64,000 nucleotides of DNA from Seminavis robusta (GCA_903772945.1 CAICTM010000234.1:23882-87881), one strand, 5' to 3'; shown: positions 22,026-34,372, counted from the stretch's first letter. Translations and numbers: made by a program. Notes: generated from the sequence alone by a model not told the origin.

Positions 22026-23545
22026 CTATTTTGGTTGCCTGGAGCAATCTGTTTTGATTGCGGAAACATAGCCAAACGAATCTCTTCCGAGTCTTTTCAT
22101 GTACGTTCCAAAACCAACCTTGGGGACGAATCTGTTTTTCTCCTTATCCCAATAGTTGGAATGGACCAAGGCATCTTCAATGTTGGCAAAGACCACCATG
22201 GCTGCGTTGGTGCCTTTATCGGTTCGCACGACTTTGTATACTCGACAGTGCATGTGAGCAATGCAACCTGCAATCCCTTGTTGATGCGGCCATTTTGGAT
22301 CGTCGGTCAAGATGGGTTGCCAAGAAATCCTGCCTGCAGCAGCTTCTGGTGTTTCCGGTTTGGTTTTATCATCTTGGCCGATTGAGCATTCAACCCTGTC
22401 ACAATCCTTGACTGTTTTCACTACACCTTCCATCCCCTGAACTGGCACTGACAACAAGAAGCTCCGTCGAGCACTACTTGCATCCCCACCCGTACGGAAG
22501 ACGCCTTGATGTTTGCTTGTGTTGGAATGCAAAACATGAACGACCCGGTGTTGTTTGTGGCTGTCACCCGTTCTAGGACGACGGTGTTGGCAGCGCCTTC
22601 CTTGTCACGATCCTCATGGCCGTTGAACACCAGTAGGCATAACGGGTTGGGGTAAAGCAGCCGGCTAAACTGCTTCCCATCGTCTAGCTGAATCCAAGCA
22701 GACTCTGCTTCCTTCGGATGGTTTCCAGTACACTTCAGTGCTGAATTTTGTTGTGGCAATTTGGAATGTACAGGTAACTTGGCGTTGTCGATTGTTGGTG
22801 GATTCCTCACAACGTACCCAAAGGACTGGGATCCCAAGAAACTCGAAGTAGAGGAATGTTCCAAGGACTTGGGAGCAAATATCTTTGTGTCCGGATCCCA
22901 GTGAGCCGTTCTTACGAATGCACGTAGCATCGCCACTCGTACAAAGTAGTGTTCGTCATCGATGATGGATTCCTCTTTACTCACAACTTGACAGTGGATG
23001 TGAGCGAGAGTGCCCTCTATAGCAAACGTTTCTGCTTCCTTCCCTTCCTTTCCTTGTTTCTCTCTGCGCAACCCGGGAATCCCCATTTCGAAGCGTTGCC
23101 TCTTTTTGGCGCGTTTACTCATGCGAGCTTGGTCGCCCCGAGAAGCATACGTCTTGTCATTGTTGCTGTCACGTGTTTTTGTCTGCTGGTCCTTATCATT
23201 GGAATAGTCTTGTGGGAACTTGCTCTTTCCCCACCGCCCCGAAACGCTGCCGACGTTCAGGGCGAGTTCCTCGTTGTGCGACCCTATAATTGACAAACAA
23301 ACAGGGGACCCACTGTTCAGCATTGTGCTTGTGTGTCTTCGCTTGTTCATGCTCATGACGAGGCAATCTCCTCCGGCAGCAATCAGCCAAGAAATCACCA
23401 TCACGTTGCATTTCGGCCCAGTTGACGACGAGCTTGGACCAATGACACTCAAGAAGCACACAGGACAAGCCGAAAAGAGATTCAGCTGATCGCTGGAATC
23501 CTCTAGCTGGATCCACAGTGGGGCAGCATGATTGTTGTCTGTCAT
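22026..23545 (-). CDS. Tandem flavin-reductase-like (FMN-binding split-barrel) protein, frameshifted
   Basis: The frame from ATG 23545 to 22421 and the frame 22532-22026 must be joined by a one-base shift near 22530 to keep homology (…SFMF then HSNTSKHQGVFRTGG). Two similar modules result. Module 1 has NVMVISW, then CLVMSMNKRRHTSTML and GTLAHIHCQV…SFGYVV; module 2 has AANTVVLERV, then HSNTSKHQGV and GCIAHMHCRV…SFGYVS. This NxMxxSW / SxxKxRHT pattern is that of the flavin reductase-like FMN-binding family (DIM6/NTAB type), so each module may bind FMN; the substrate is unknown. An 80-residue Lys/Asp-rich insert interrupts module 1. It is either a pseudogene or carries a base error. Confidence 0.6.
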
Positions 23546-23758
23546 GCCCTTCAATCGAATGCAGCCAATAGTGGCTAAAGAAGGGGTCAGGACCGAGCTT
23601 CTTTCGGGATGCGTCGAAGTCCGCTCACAGTTTTGGCGTGGAAAAGTTAATCCCGCGTTCCCATCAAAACTCGGCGCCGCGCACCTCGATCGTTTTCCCC
23701 CAATCTTCGCACTTCGCAGCGTTTGAAGACGACATGATCACAAATTTGCCATAATGTC

Positions 23759-26139
23759 ATGATGGCTCCCGATGCAGTCAACAACCAGAGAGGTTATCCA
23801 CCGCGGAGATGCATCCGATTACTATTGCTGTTACTGGTGCCATCGTACTTCATAGTACGTCTTCATCGTGCATTGTTCAATGACGGCTTTGGTAACTGTA
23901 CGACAACATCGACTTCTTTCCGGGCTTGATGGATCTTCCTGACGCCGGAGTCCCCCGAATGCACCATGGAGCCTTTGCTGACTTTTCGTCGTCCAGCAGG
24001 CGGCACTTGTCATCAGACCAAAACTACTCAGCGCTGATGCAACAGCAACTATCAGGCAACGATACGACGATCCGCTCAGAGCAACAACACGAAGCCGGAC
24101 AAACCTCATCCGAGCGCAATAGCGCTACTCGCAACAAGACCCTTACCCTCAAAAGCAACTCTGTGTACCCACAAAATCAGCTACGTGGAGCATACGCTTC
24201 TGTACCCCGCCCGGTACGGCCAAGTACCGATGCGCCCGAAAACAACTCATCCGTGGACCCAGAAAAGCAGCTACACGGAGCATACGCTTCAGTACCCTTG
24301 TCCGCACGGCCAACTTCCGATGAACTGATTGAAGCAGCTCTCAAGAAGAAGCGAAGACAGAGAGGCCGCCGTCGACGCAGGGAGCACATTGATGGGGAAG
24401 TGGGAAATCAAGAAAGCAACAAAAAGAAGCGCCGCCGTCAACGACAAGGTCAAAATCCTCGTCGGGGATCGGAACCCAGGAGTATAAGGATACTGACTTG
24501 TCCAAAAACATTACTTCCTATTCCTATCTTCCGATTGGAAAGTACGTGACATCGGCCCTTGAGGAACGGTCGGAACAGGCCAAGACCAACGGAAACACAT
24601 CTTCTCCTTATGCCTACGCTTTTGTCATGGGAGGTGTCAACGAGCAAGACGGTCGGTATTTAGGAATGTTTTACAACATTTTGATTGCAGCATACATTTT
24701 CGACAAGGAGGGATCTTCCGCGGATGTGGTCGTGTACGTCCAAATGTCAGCAAACTCTACGTTGACGGAACTGCCCGAGGACAACACCCGCCTTTTGACG
24801 GCGATGGGTGTGAAAATAAAGTACTTACCCAAGCCCAAGGTGGAAAACTTTCATCAGATTATCATGCAAAAGTTGGTGATTCTAGAGTTGGTGGAGTATC
24901 GACGAGTGATCTTTCTAGATACCGACGTCATGCCGTTTTGCAACCTCGACTACGTCTTTCACTTATCCGACAGCCCCAAACCAGTTCTCAAGAAGAATCT
25001 CATCATTGCCCTTTCGGGGTCACCGGGTATGTCTTCTTGCGTTTGTGTTGAGAACAAGCTGCGCTGAGACACTAACGACATGTACTGCGTTTTATTTTGT
25101 TTTTGGCTCGTTATACAGCGAATGCAGGTAGGAGACTGTCTTGTTATGAAACCCAAACGGCTTGCCAGTGATGCTTGCTCATTATTCTGGTGCACGTGTC
25201 TTTGCTGTCTATTAGGTTTCTTCATGTTAGCTCCAAAACCAGGAGAAATCGAAAAGCTGAGGAAAATAGTTGCCAAGCAGCAGGCAAGAGCGAAAGACAA
25301 AGGTGTTCCATTTGACGAAAACAGAGGCTGGGGTCATGTAATCAAACCACCGTAAGTTCACAGTTTCAAAACGAAAATTCCATGTGAACACATCATTTGC
25401 TCATGTTGTCGCTGTTCGGTGTGCTCAGCGATGCCTGGTGGACTATCAACAAGAAGCATAAGAGAAGGAGATGGAAGTTTGTGGGGTCTCACGCAGGTAA
25501 GGAAGCTGCTGGGAGTAAAATTGTTGAAATCAACAAAATTGCACATCCTTGTTTCATTTCTAATGTTTCTACACTTCTCAGACCAAGGACTGTTGTATCA
25601 TTGGGTGAAGTATTACAAGCGTAGTGCATCGATTGTTTCCGGTGAAGAGGTGGACAACTATGGTCCCATAAAGACGAAAGATAGGATACAACTAGAGAAG
25701 ACGCTGTATGAGCCATTCAAGCAGTACACGTGTTTTCCTCGAAAGTATGAGAGGACTTTCGGAGAACTTCCAACCTATGATGCCCAGGTAAATGCGTGTC
25801 AAGCTCATCATCATGACCTCATGATGGCAGCACCTCGCTCACATACATCGCGTTTTCCTGCATATCCAGGGGATGGCGCCGTACCGTGACTTCGTCCATT
25901 TCCTTGGTTCCAACAAACCTTGGAGACAACATCTTCCTCCTCCCATTGCCACCAACATCGAGGCGGAAACACCAGAGCAATATTGGTTTCACATGTTGCG
26001 CTTGCTGAACCAAGAGCTAGATATAGGCATAGACTTCGGCAATTGGACGCGAATCAAACGGACGCCCTTGGGTTCACACCCGAAGAAGGACCTCATGGTC
26101 CAGCTATTGGAAGCCAACCAAACCCTGGTTCAAACGTAG
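23759..26139 (+). CDS. Type II membrane glycosyltransferase, GT8/glycogenin-like, eight exons
   Basis: Exons 23759-23891, 23951-24399, 24480-25026, 25119-25127, 25216-25351, 25429-25496, 25582-25787 and 25870-26139 join in frame to about 605 residues. All introns are GT-AG; the 24400-24479 intron (weak GTGGGA donor) is the least certain. The start ATG gives a basic cytoplasmic tail and a signal anchor (CIRLLLLLLVPSYFIV), then a Ser/Arg-rich stem with a 34-residue duplicated block (RGAYASVP / HGAYASVP). The catalytic part has YAFVMGG, then FLDTDVMP with the metal-binding DTD near residue 341, NAGFFML, and HFLGSNKPW, as in family 8 retaining transferases. It should act in the Golgi lumen; donor and acceptor are not deducible. 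Confidence 0.82.
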
Positions 26140-26184
26140 CCAGGTACAGGCCGAGACTAAATGATAGATGTTAGCATTATTCTG

Positions 26185-29100
26185 TCACCGAATTTGATTT
26201 GACTTGACAAGTGTCTGAAGGGCACGCATTTTGCTCTGGATCTGGTTCAGCTTTGCGAAGGCGCTGTCAAGAGTCTCAACGTTTGGACTCTTCCCTGGTT
26301 TTCTGATCCGCACACGCTGCTCAGTTGAGAACGGTCTTGGTTGTTTCGAAACGGCATCCTGGGAGCTTAGAAGCACTCGAAGACGGGCAATCTTCTCTTG
26401 AACCCGATCAAAACCTTCGCACGCCTCTTCAATTCTCTTGACTCGAGGAGATACTTTCAGGTTTCGCACTGCTTGAGAGGTGCCCGGTTTCCTGTACACA
26501 CGTTGCTGAAGAGGCTGGCGGTGGATATCGTCCCGCGAGTACGGCTCAAGTGGAACTTGCCTCGCAGCTTTCATCAAAACCCTATCCATCACTCGCGGGG
26601 GGTCCGGAAGGGCGCCATTCTCTACAGAATGCGGGTCGGTCGGGGGGTCCCTTCGAGCAGCACGATTAATCGGTGGGTCTCGATTACTTCGGGAAACCTT
26701 TGGTTGTTTTTGGCTGGCCCTTGCGATTCTCTTTAGCAGAGGGTCGTCAAGAGTTGACTCGTCGTCGCGTTTCGTTTCTTTCGTCTCTGGCTCCCTCTTG
26801 GGAGGCTCTTCCACCAAGGGCACGGATTTGTCTGCCGCCACGTCGTCCTTTGGACTTTCCACATCCTTCTTTTGAACTTCGTCTGGTTTCTCCTCTGGTT
26901 TGTTTGCTTCCTTGTTCTCCTTTTCATCGTGTGACAGTGACGATAAACTTCCGCTTTGGGGTCCAAGCGCCATGCTCACAAACTGAAGCCGAAGTAGTTA
27001 GCATCGCGAGTCACATTGAACGAACAACAACACTACAGTACTACCTACCTCTTTGTAGCTAATCTTTCCATCTCCGTCCAAGTCAACCTGAGCTATCAAT
27101 TTGTTCAAAGCTCTCTCATCAACCGAGTCATCGTCCGTCAAAGCTTCTCCGAGAAGTGTCTTGAGTTCCCCTTGCAGATCATCAATGCAACCGATGCGAA
27201 ACGTTAGTCGAAGGAGAGAAGAAAACGGAAACGCAGCACACGCAATCATTCCTTCGTACCTTTTGTAAGATCCCCATCGTCATCAACATCAAAGATCCTA
27301 AAAGCCTTCTTCAGGTTTTCCTTGCTGAGCAAGTTCTGCTTGTCCATCGCCCCGAAAAGAAACTCAGAGTACTCAAGTTCCCCAGTACCTAGCAAAACAA
27401 ACATGACAAGAATGATCAGACTATGACAGACGGTAAAGGAAAACAGAACAAGAGCCCAACATCTTACCATCGGCGTCGACGTGCTGGTGTTACAAAATAA
27501 ATGATGGGTGAGTTACTCAAAATTGCGAGTTACACAACAAGCAAAGAACGAGCCAGTCGTACCAAGAATATTGTATCGATTTCTTGATCGGTGAGTTCTT
27601 TACCAAAGTACTTCTCGTAGCCTAACTTGACCTCTTCTCGGTTTAAGCTTCCGTCATGGTTCAGGTCAATGGCTCGGAAGACATCATCGATTTTCTCTTT
27701 CTCTTCTCTATCCATCAGTTGGGATGCGATAAACGTGCACGTTGCAATTTTCAGCTTCGACTGGGCGTCGAAGGCTTCCAAATTAGCGAGAGCCTGCATG
27801 GTGGTGTCCCTCAAACCTGCTGGTGTTACACGTCGTTTCATCTTTAGCCACGGGTGCTTGAGAGCCTCCACTGCAGTGGGTCTTTGGGTCTCGTCCCATG
27901 TCAAAAGCAGTTTTACGAATTCCTGAGATTCATCCGACAGGGATTCCCAGACGGGATCATCATACTTTACCGCCCCACTGACAATGTTGGTGAATGTTTC
28001 TTTGTCCGTCTCCCCCTTGAACGGTTGCTTTCCAGTAAGAACAATAAAGGCTATAACGCCACAAGACCAAACATCACACTTCTGTCCATAAGACATGCCC
28101 AACACCTCGGGAGCCATCTGTCATCATCGGCAGAGTAGCGTAAGCAAGACTAGCCTCGCAAACGACAGTCAATGTAGTCAATCAAACCTAGTGTAACTCA
28201 CATATGACATGGTGCCAGCAAGTTCGGTCAACTTGATCGTGGGTTTTGATACGATCGCTTCTCCGAAGTCAATAAGTTTGATATGGTTGAGATTCTTGTG
28301 TTCTTCCAGCAGAACATCTGTTTGCAACCAACGAAGGAGCCCGAATGTGAGACAACGGGTTACTAAACCGCAGCAAGCTTTCTTGCGACTTACTCCCAGG
28401 TTTCAAGTCTCGATGGATGACATTGTTCTTGTGCAAATAGTTTAGACAAATGAAAATCTGCTTCATCAATATGGCAGCGTCCTGTTCCTCAAAGGTGCCT
28501 CGCTTCTTAATCTCTCGATGCAGGTCTCCACCCTCGCTTACGCCAGTTACGATGTAGTAATGGCGTTTGTCCTCAAACAACTGCGAGGATGATACAATCA
28601 CGGTTAGAGCAGCCCGTTGTAACACTCCAGAGTTACAAAGATCGACATACCTCTGATACGACCAAAACGCGGGGGTGACCACGAAAAGCGTCAAATAGTC
28701 AGAACTCTGCAAACAACGATGCCAACTGACTACCTCCCATTTACCTACCATGCATTTGAATGATATTTGGGTGACTGAGCTTCTTGAGAATATGGAACTC
28801 CTTGAGAAGCTGCTCATTCTTGGCTTTGTTTTTCTTGGCCTTCTTCAGCTCTTTCACGGCCCGAACTGTACCGGATTCCTTATGAAGAGCGGAGCACACG
28901 GTTCCGTAGCTCCCTGCGCGCAAGCCAAGATTAGAAGGAATACTGTCGTAGGCACCTTTGACGAGTTGAAACGAAACACGAACGTACCTTTTGCGATGAA
29001 TTCGACGATTTCATAGTGTTCAGTCAACTTGCCCAAACGGTGGGAAACAAATTGGGTTGCACTAAGCTTGATGCTGAGGCTCCCTTCACTCCGATCCAGC

Positions 29101-32100
29101 GGATCTTCAGACTCCGTTGTCGCTGGATCTTCAGATTCCGTTGTCGCTGGATCACTTAAAGGTTCCTCTGATTCGGCCTCCGCATTCGAAACCTTGTCTG
29201 CTTCACTGGTTGGGGCTGGTGTTTTTGCCTCAATTAGAGCTGCGGGGATGCCCGCAATTTGGAGGAATTCCTGGCGAAGACAAAAGAGTCAGTGGTGAGA
29301 TATGGAGCCATCGGGACACAACATTTGGTCTGACGGGACCACAATATGCCATTGCGCTACTTACATCGAATGAGACCTTGTCGTCTGCATTCTTCCCCAT
29401 CTCCGCAGAGATCTTCTTGACGGCCTTCTTTTCCAGCGAAAGGTCAAACTTCAAAAGGTCCTTGAACTCCTGCATAGTTATGTCTCCGGTTTTGTCCTTG
29501 TCAAAAATTTGGAACACTTTTGTAGCCAGATTTTCCCTGCTCAGAAGATTCTTCTTGTCCAGAGCACCAAGCACAAATCCGGCGTAGTCGAGCGTTTCAC
29601 TCCCAGCAGCGTCGAAAAGCTTGAAGGCACTATCCAACTCACCGATACTGAGGTCCTTTCCGAACACTTCAGCATATCCGACTTGAACTTCGCTTCTTGT
29701 GAGTTTGCCATCCTTGTCGCCATCGATTGTCTGGAAAACTGCCTTGATTTTCGACTTTTCTGACTTCGGGAGGAGTTGCGAGGCAATGAATGTGCACGCA
29801 GCATCTTTTAGTTTTGATTCCGCGTCGATTTCTACCTCTTCTTTTTCTTTCTTTGTTTCGACAGCTTCAACTTTCTCGGGAGGCTCCGCAACTTCGGTTT
29901 TCTCGGGAGGCTTCGTAACTTCCACTTCCTCCTTTTTCGGCGGCTCGAGAGTCTTGATAACGCGGCTTGTTCCATTGCTGGCAATCCAGGGATGCTCCAG
30001 TGCTTGAGCAGCCGTGGGACGCAAACTTGCATCCCATGTCAGCAACTTGTACACGCAATCCTTGGCATCGAGAGAAACGGACTCCCACGCTTCATCCGAA
30101 AACGAAAATTCGCCGTTCACGATATTCGCAAAGGTTTCTTCGTTTGTCGAACCTTTGAACGGCTGCTTGCCAGACAATAACAAGAAAAGTATAACCCCGC
30201 ATGACCAGATGTCGCAAGGATAGCTGTAACTCATCCCAAGCACCTCCGGAGCCTATGTATACGTGGTGTTACAACGAGAAAACGACGGGAAGGAAACGGG
30301 TTAGAGCAGCATATCTAACAACCGAGTTGCAGAGAGTTTGGGGTCTGATGTACTCACCATGTACTCGACAGTTCCCACTGTTTCAGATAGCTTTTCATCA
30401 GGCTCGCAGCGTGTCGCCATGCCAAAGTCGATAATTCGAATCCGGTCCGGGTCGTCTTCTTCCAACAGTATGTCTACGAGTGCATTGAGGCCACAGATTA
30501 GGCCTGGTTTGGGATCTGAACAAGCATGCGACAAAGGGACTTACTTCCATCTTTCAAGTCTCTATGAACCACTCCGACACCGTGAAAGTAGTCCACACAG
30601 GAGAGAATCTGTTTCATTGTTTCTGCCGCCCTTTTCTCGGAATACGGGCATTCATCTTCATCCATTAGTTCCGTCGTCAAGCTCTCGCCCTTGCAGATAT
30701 CTGAAACTAGAACGTAGAACTCCTCATTCTCAAAAAGCTGGGAGTTCGAAAGCAAGAAGGGGCATTGGGTGAGTAACAAGTAGTTTTGGTGCGGTGTACA
30801 GATCGTTCAGGCTTACTTCTGCGACACGGTGGTTTTCATTGCATAAGTAGTAAGTAAACATATCATTGTCAATTGACACTGACGGTGAGCACGCAGTTCC
30901 AGGCTTGAGCTTCACTCCGTACAAGCATTAAACGCACCATACACCACAATGATATTCGGATGATCCAAATCCTTGAGGATTTCGAATTCCTGAAGGACGA
31001 GCTTGTTGTTTGGTTCGTTCTCGGGCGATTTCTTCATCTCTTTTGCTGCAAGAGTAACTCCTGTTTCTTTGTTTTTTGCCGAGTACACGCTGGCAAACGA
31101 ACCCTTCCCAAGCTGATCTTGGATCCTATAGTACTCAGTGAATCTCCCTTGTCGCCGACCAACAAAGTTGCTCCCGCGTCTGGGTGGAGGTTCAGAAGAA
31201 AAATCTCCAATAGAATGATTGAAACTCATCTCCTCCTTCACTTTCACCCTTTTAACAGCGATACCCTTCTTTTCCCCCTTCCCATCGCCAGAGCCCTCGC
31301 TGCTCATGGATACAACTTCTTCAGACAGGCTCTCATATTCTGAGCTACTACCACCATCATCTTCTTTTGTTGCCTTCTTGGGGCTCTTCTTTTTGTCATC
31401 GCTCTTCTTGCTTGTCTTCTTCCCCTTTTTGCTGTCCTCAGACCCTTTGCTCCCTTCATCAGTTTCTTCACTTTCTGAATCACTAGACCTTGAGGCCTTC
31501 TTTTTCTTCTCACTACCATCCTTGTTTGGTTTCTTGCTGGTCTCGGCCTCTTCAGACTCACTGCTCCCTTCTTCACTTTCTGAATCACCGGCCTTTGATT
31601 TCTTGCTTGGCTTCTTTGATTTTTTGTTGGACTTGGCTTCTTCAGATCCACTGCTCTCTTCATCACTTTCTGAATCGCTGGTCTTTGAGCCTTTCTTCTT
31701 CTTGTCATCACTCTTTTTGCTTGCCTTCTTTCCATTTTTGCTTCCCTCAGACCCTTCAGACCCACTGTCCCCATCTTCAATTTCCGAATCACTTGTTTTT
31801 GAGCTCTTCTTTTCCTTCTCATCACTCTGCTTGCTTGGCTTCTTTGACTTCTTGCTGGCCTCAGCTTCTTCAGACTCACTGCTCCCTTCTTCGCTTTCTG
31901 AATCACTAGCCTTCGAGCCCTTCTTTTCCTTGCCATCACTTTTCTTCTCTGGCTTCCTTGACTTCTTTGACTTCTTACTTGCCTCAGCCTCTTCAGACTC
32001 ACTGCTCCCTTCTTCACTTTCTGAATGGCTATCCTTTGAGCCCTTCTTTTCCTTGTCAGCACTTTTCTTCTTTGGCTTCTTACTGGCCTCCTCTTCAGAC

Positions 32101-34372
32101 TCACTGCTCCCTTCTTCACTTTCTGAATCGCTAGCCTTTGAGCCCTTCTTTTCCTTGCCATCACTTTTCTTCTTTGGCTTCTCGATGGCCTCCTCTTCAG
32201 ACTCACTACTCCCTTCTTCACTTTCTGAATCACTGGTCTGCTTGGAGCTTGGGTTCTTTGTGTCTTTTTTCTTGTTCCCCTTATCTGCCTTTTTGTTGGT
32301 TTCAGTTTCTTCTGATGCACTGCTCCCATCTTCACTTCCTGAATCAGCCTCAGTTTGCTTGGAACTTGACCCTTTTGCATCTTTGTTGCTGCCAGCACTT
32401 TTCTTGCCTGTCTCTCCATATGATGAGACATCCTTGCTGTCACCACTGATCTCCTTGCTTTTTGTTTCCTTTGTGCTTGACTTTTCAACTACATCATTGT
32501 TGGACTGAGCCTTGGTACCTGTCAACTGAGAAACACCATCTGCCAGCTCCCCTCCTATGGCCATGATCATGTTGCCAATTGCGCCTTGGACAGGCTCACT
32601 TGCTGTTTGATTGGACTTTGCGGCGGCACTTTCCTCATCTGCATCACTGATATCCCCATCAGAAGATGCCTCTGGTGGGGCTTTGCTTTTCTGCTTGTTG
32701 CCTGCACTTGCCTCATCTGAATCACTGATGGCGCCATCAGAGGAGGCTTCTGGTTGTTCTGTTCTCTTCTGCTTTTTGCCTTTGCTTTCCTCATCCGAAT
32801 CACTAATGGCACCATCCGAGGAGGCTTCTGGTTGTTCTTGGTTCTTCTTGTTGCCTTTACTTTCCTCATCGGAATCACTAATGGCACTATCCGAGGAGGC
32901 TTCTGGTTGTTTTGCTCTTCTTGTTGCCTTTACTTTCCTCATCGAATCACTATGGCCCATCGAGGAGGCTTCTGGTTGTTCTCTGTTCTTCTTGTTGCCT
33001 TTACTTTCCTCATCGGAATCACTAATGGCACCATCGGAGGAGGCTTCTGGCTGTTCTTGCTCTTCTTCTTTTGGCTGCACTTTCCTCATCAGAATCACTC
33101 ATCTCGCCCTCAGAGGAGGCTTCTGGTTGCTCTTTGCTCTTCTTCTTTACAACGCTACTCTCTCCTCAGAGTCACTGATTTCACCACCAGAAGAAGCTTC
33201 TGAGAGGGCTTTGCTTTCCCTCTTCGAGGCTTTGCTCTCCTCATCCGAATCACTGACTTCACCATCCGAGGGTGCTTCTGATGGAGCTTCACTTTCCCTG
33301 TTGGAGGCTCTGCTCTCTTCATCAGAGTCACTTATTTCACCACCAGTAGAAGCTTCTGAGAGGGCTTTGCTTTCCCTTTTGGAGCTTTGCTTTCCTCATC
33401 TGAATCAGTGACTCCACCATCCGAGGGTGCTTCCGATGGAGCTTCACTGTCTGTCTTGGAGACTCTGCTCTCTTCATCAGAGTCACTGACTTCACCACCA
33501 TCGGAAGCTTCTGAGATGGCTTTGCTTTCCCTCTTTGCAGCTTTGCTCTCCGCATCTGAATCACTGACTTCACCATCAGAGGGTGCTTCTGACAGAGCTT
33601 CGTCGTCATCTACCTCTATTCTGGATCCCCCGTCATCCGAATCAGATATATCGCCCTCCGAGTTTGCATCAGGGCCAGCATTGTCGTCTTCACTTGCAGC
33701 AACGCTTATGTCGTCATCGTCTGAATCGCTGACAACACTTTGATCCTCATCATGCTGGGACCGTTCAATATCATCTGACCGGCTGCCATCATCCACTTCT
33801 GACCCACCTTCCGAGATCTCACCAGCAGATGCCTGGCTACGATCTTCGTCGTGATGACTATGTTCTTCCTCTGAACCACTGATGATTTCCCCCCTTGAAT
33901 CCAGGTCATCATTGTCGACATCATCACCGTACCTGGACCCCTCTTCGTCCCCTGAGCCTGATTGATAAGACCCGCGGGAACCTCCATCATCATCATCATG
34001 GGACCCCCTGGAACCTCCTTCGTCATCATAGGAGCCCCTGGAGCCGCTACCTCTGGAATACTGCGATTCATCGTCATATCGAGACCCATCCGCCGACCCA
34101 CTCACTCTGGAATCAAAAGAACCTTCGTCATGTGAGCGTCTGGAACCGTACGATCCTTCTTCACCACTATACGATCCTGCTCTGGAACCTTCGTCATCAT
34201 ATCTTGATCGGTCTTCGTCCGAATCACTAACGACAGAGCCAGCAGCCGATTCAATGTCGTCCTCGTCACCGTAGGGATCGCCTCGCCTGGGAGGGTGGTC
34301 TTCCCCGTCGCTGTCGCTAATGGCATCGCTGTCGCTGACGTAGGAGTCGCTGTCGGACAATAATTCGGACAT
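26185..34372 (-). CDS. Double CDPK: acidic repeats, kinase, EF hands, kinase, EF hands, tail
   Basis: Exon 34372-30938 holds an acidic Ser/Asp/Glu region and the first kinase N-lobe. It is followed by 30878-30817, 30737-30545, 30473-30358, 30252-29365, 29270-28988, 28913-28749, 28706-28651, 28580-28394, 28317-28202, 28117-27563, 27483-27468 (16 nt), 27388-27260, 27170-27049 and 26982-26185. Kinase 1: LGKGSFASVY, AAKEM, HRDLKDGN, IIDFGMA, APEVLG. Its EF region has two good loops (DGDKDGKLTRSE, DKDKTGDITMQE) and two degenerate ones. Kinase 2: IAKGSYGTVC, AVKEL, HRDLKPGN, LIDFGEA, APEVLG, with four EF loops, then a ~260-residue basic tail. Both kinases keep Lys, HRD and DFG. CDPKs couple Ca2+ binding to Ser/Thr phosphorylation. 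Length is about 2370 residues, against ~500-600 for a usual CDPK. Flaws: frame shifts at about 33380, 33165 and 33080 in the repeats, and an in-frame TGA at 28701-28699. Confidence 0.78.
31250..34372 (-). repeat. Acidic SDSEE-type coding repeats of the double CDPK
   Basis: Two repeat classes are visible. From 34372 to about 33600 there are Ser/Gly/Asp/Tyr-rich units (GSRGSYDDEG and similar). From about 33600 to 32600 there are ~26-residue units of form EASSDGEISDSDEESKGNKK, and from 32500 to 31300 Ser/Lys/Glu blocks of form SDSESEEGSSESEEAEASKKSKK. The dense SDSE/SDSD motifs fit casein kinase 2 consensus. Single-base changes at about 33380, 33165 and 33080 move the open frame between the sense frames. 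Confidence 0.75.

Noticed and set aside
24449-24479. Very short intron candidate (GTCAAA...CCCAG) in the GT8 gene
   Set aside because: At 31 nt it gives the wrong phase; the 80-nt candidate 24400-24479 restores frame.
31304-32488. Minus-strand Arg/Lys/Gln-rich frame in the CDPK repeat region
   Set aside because: Alternate frame of the same strand; low complexity only, does not continue into the kinase.
31219-32508. Plus-strand 429-codon Ser/Phe/Leu-rich frame
   Set aside because: Complement of the SDSEE/KKSKK repeats of the double CDPK; the sense strand runs into a conserved kinase.
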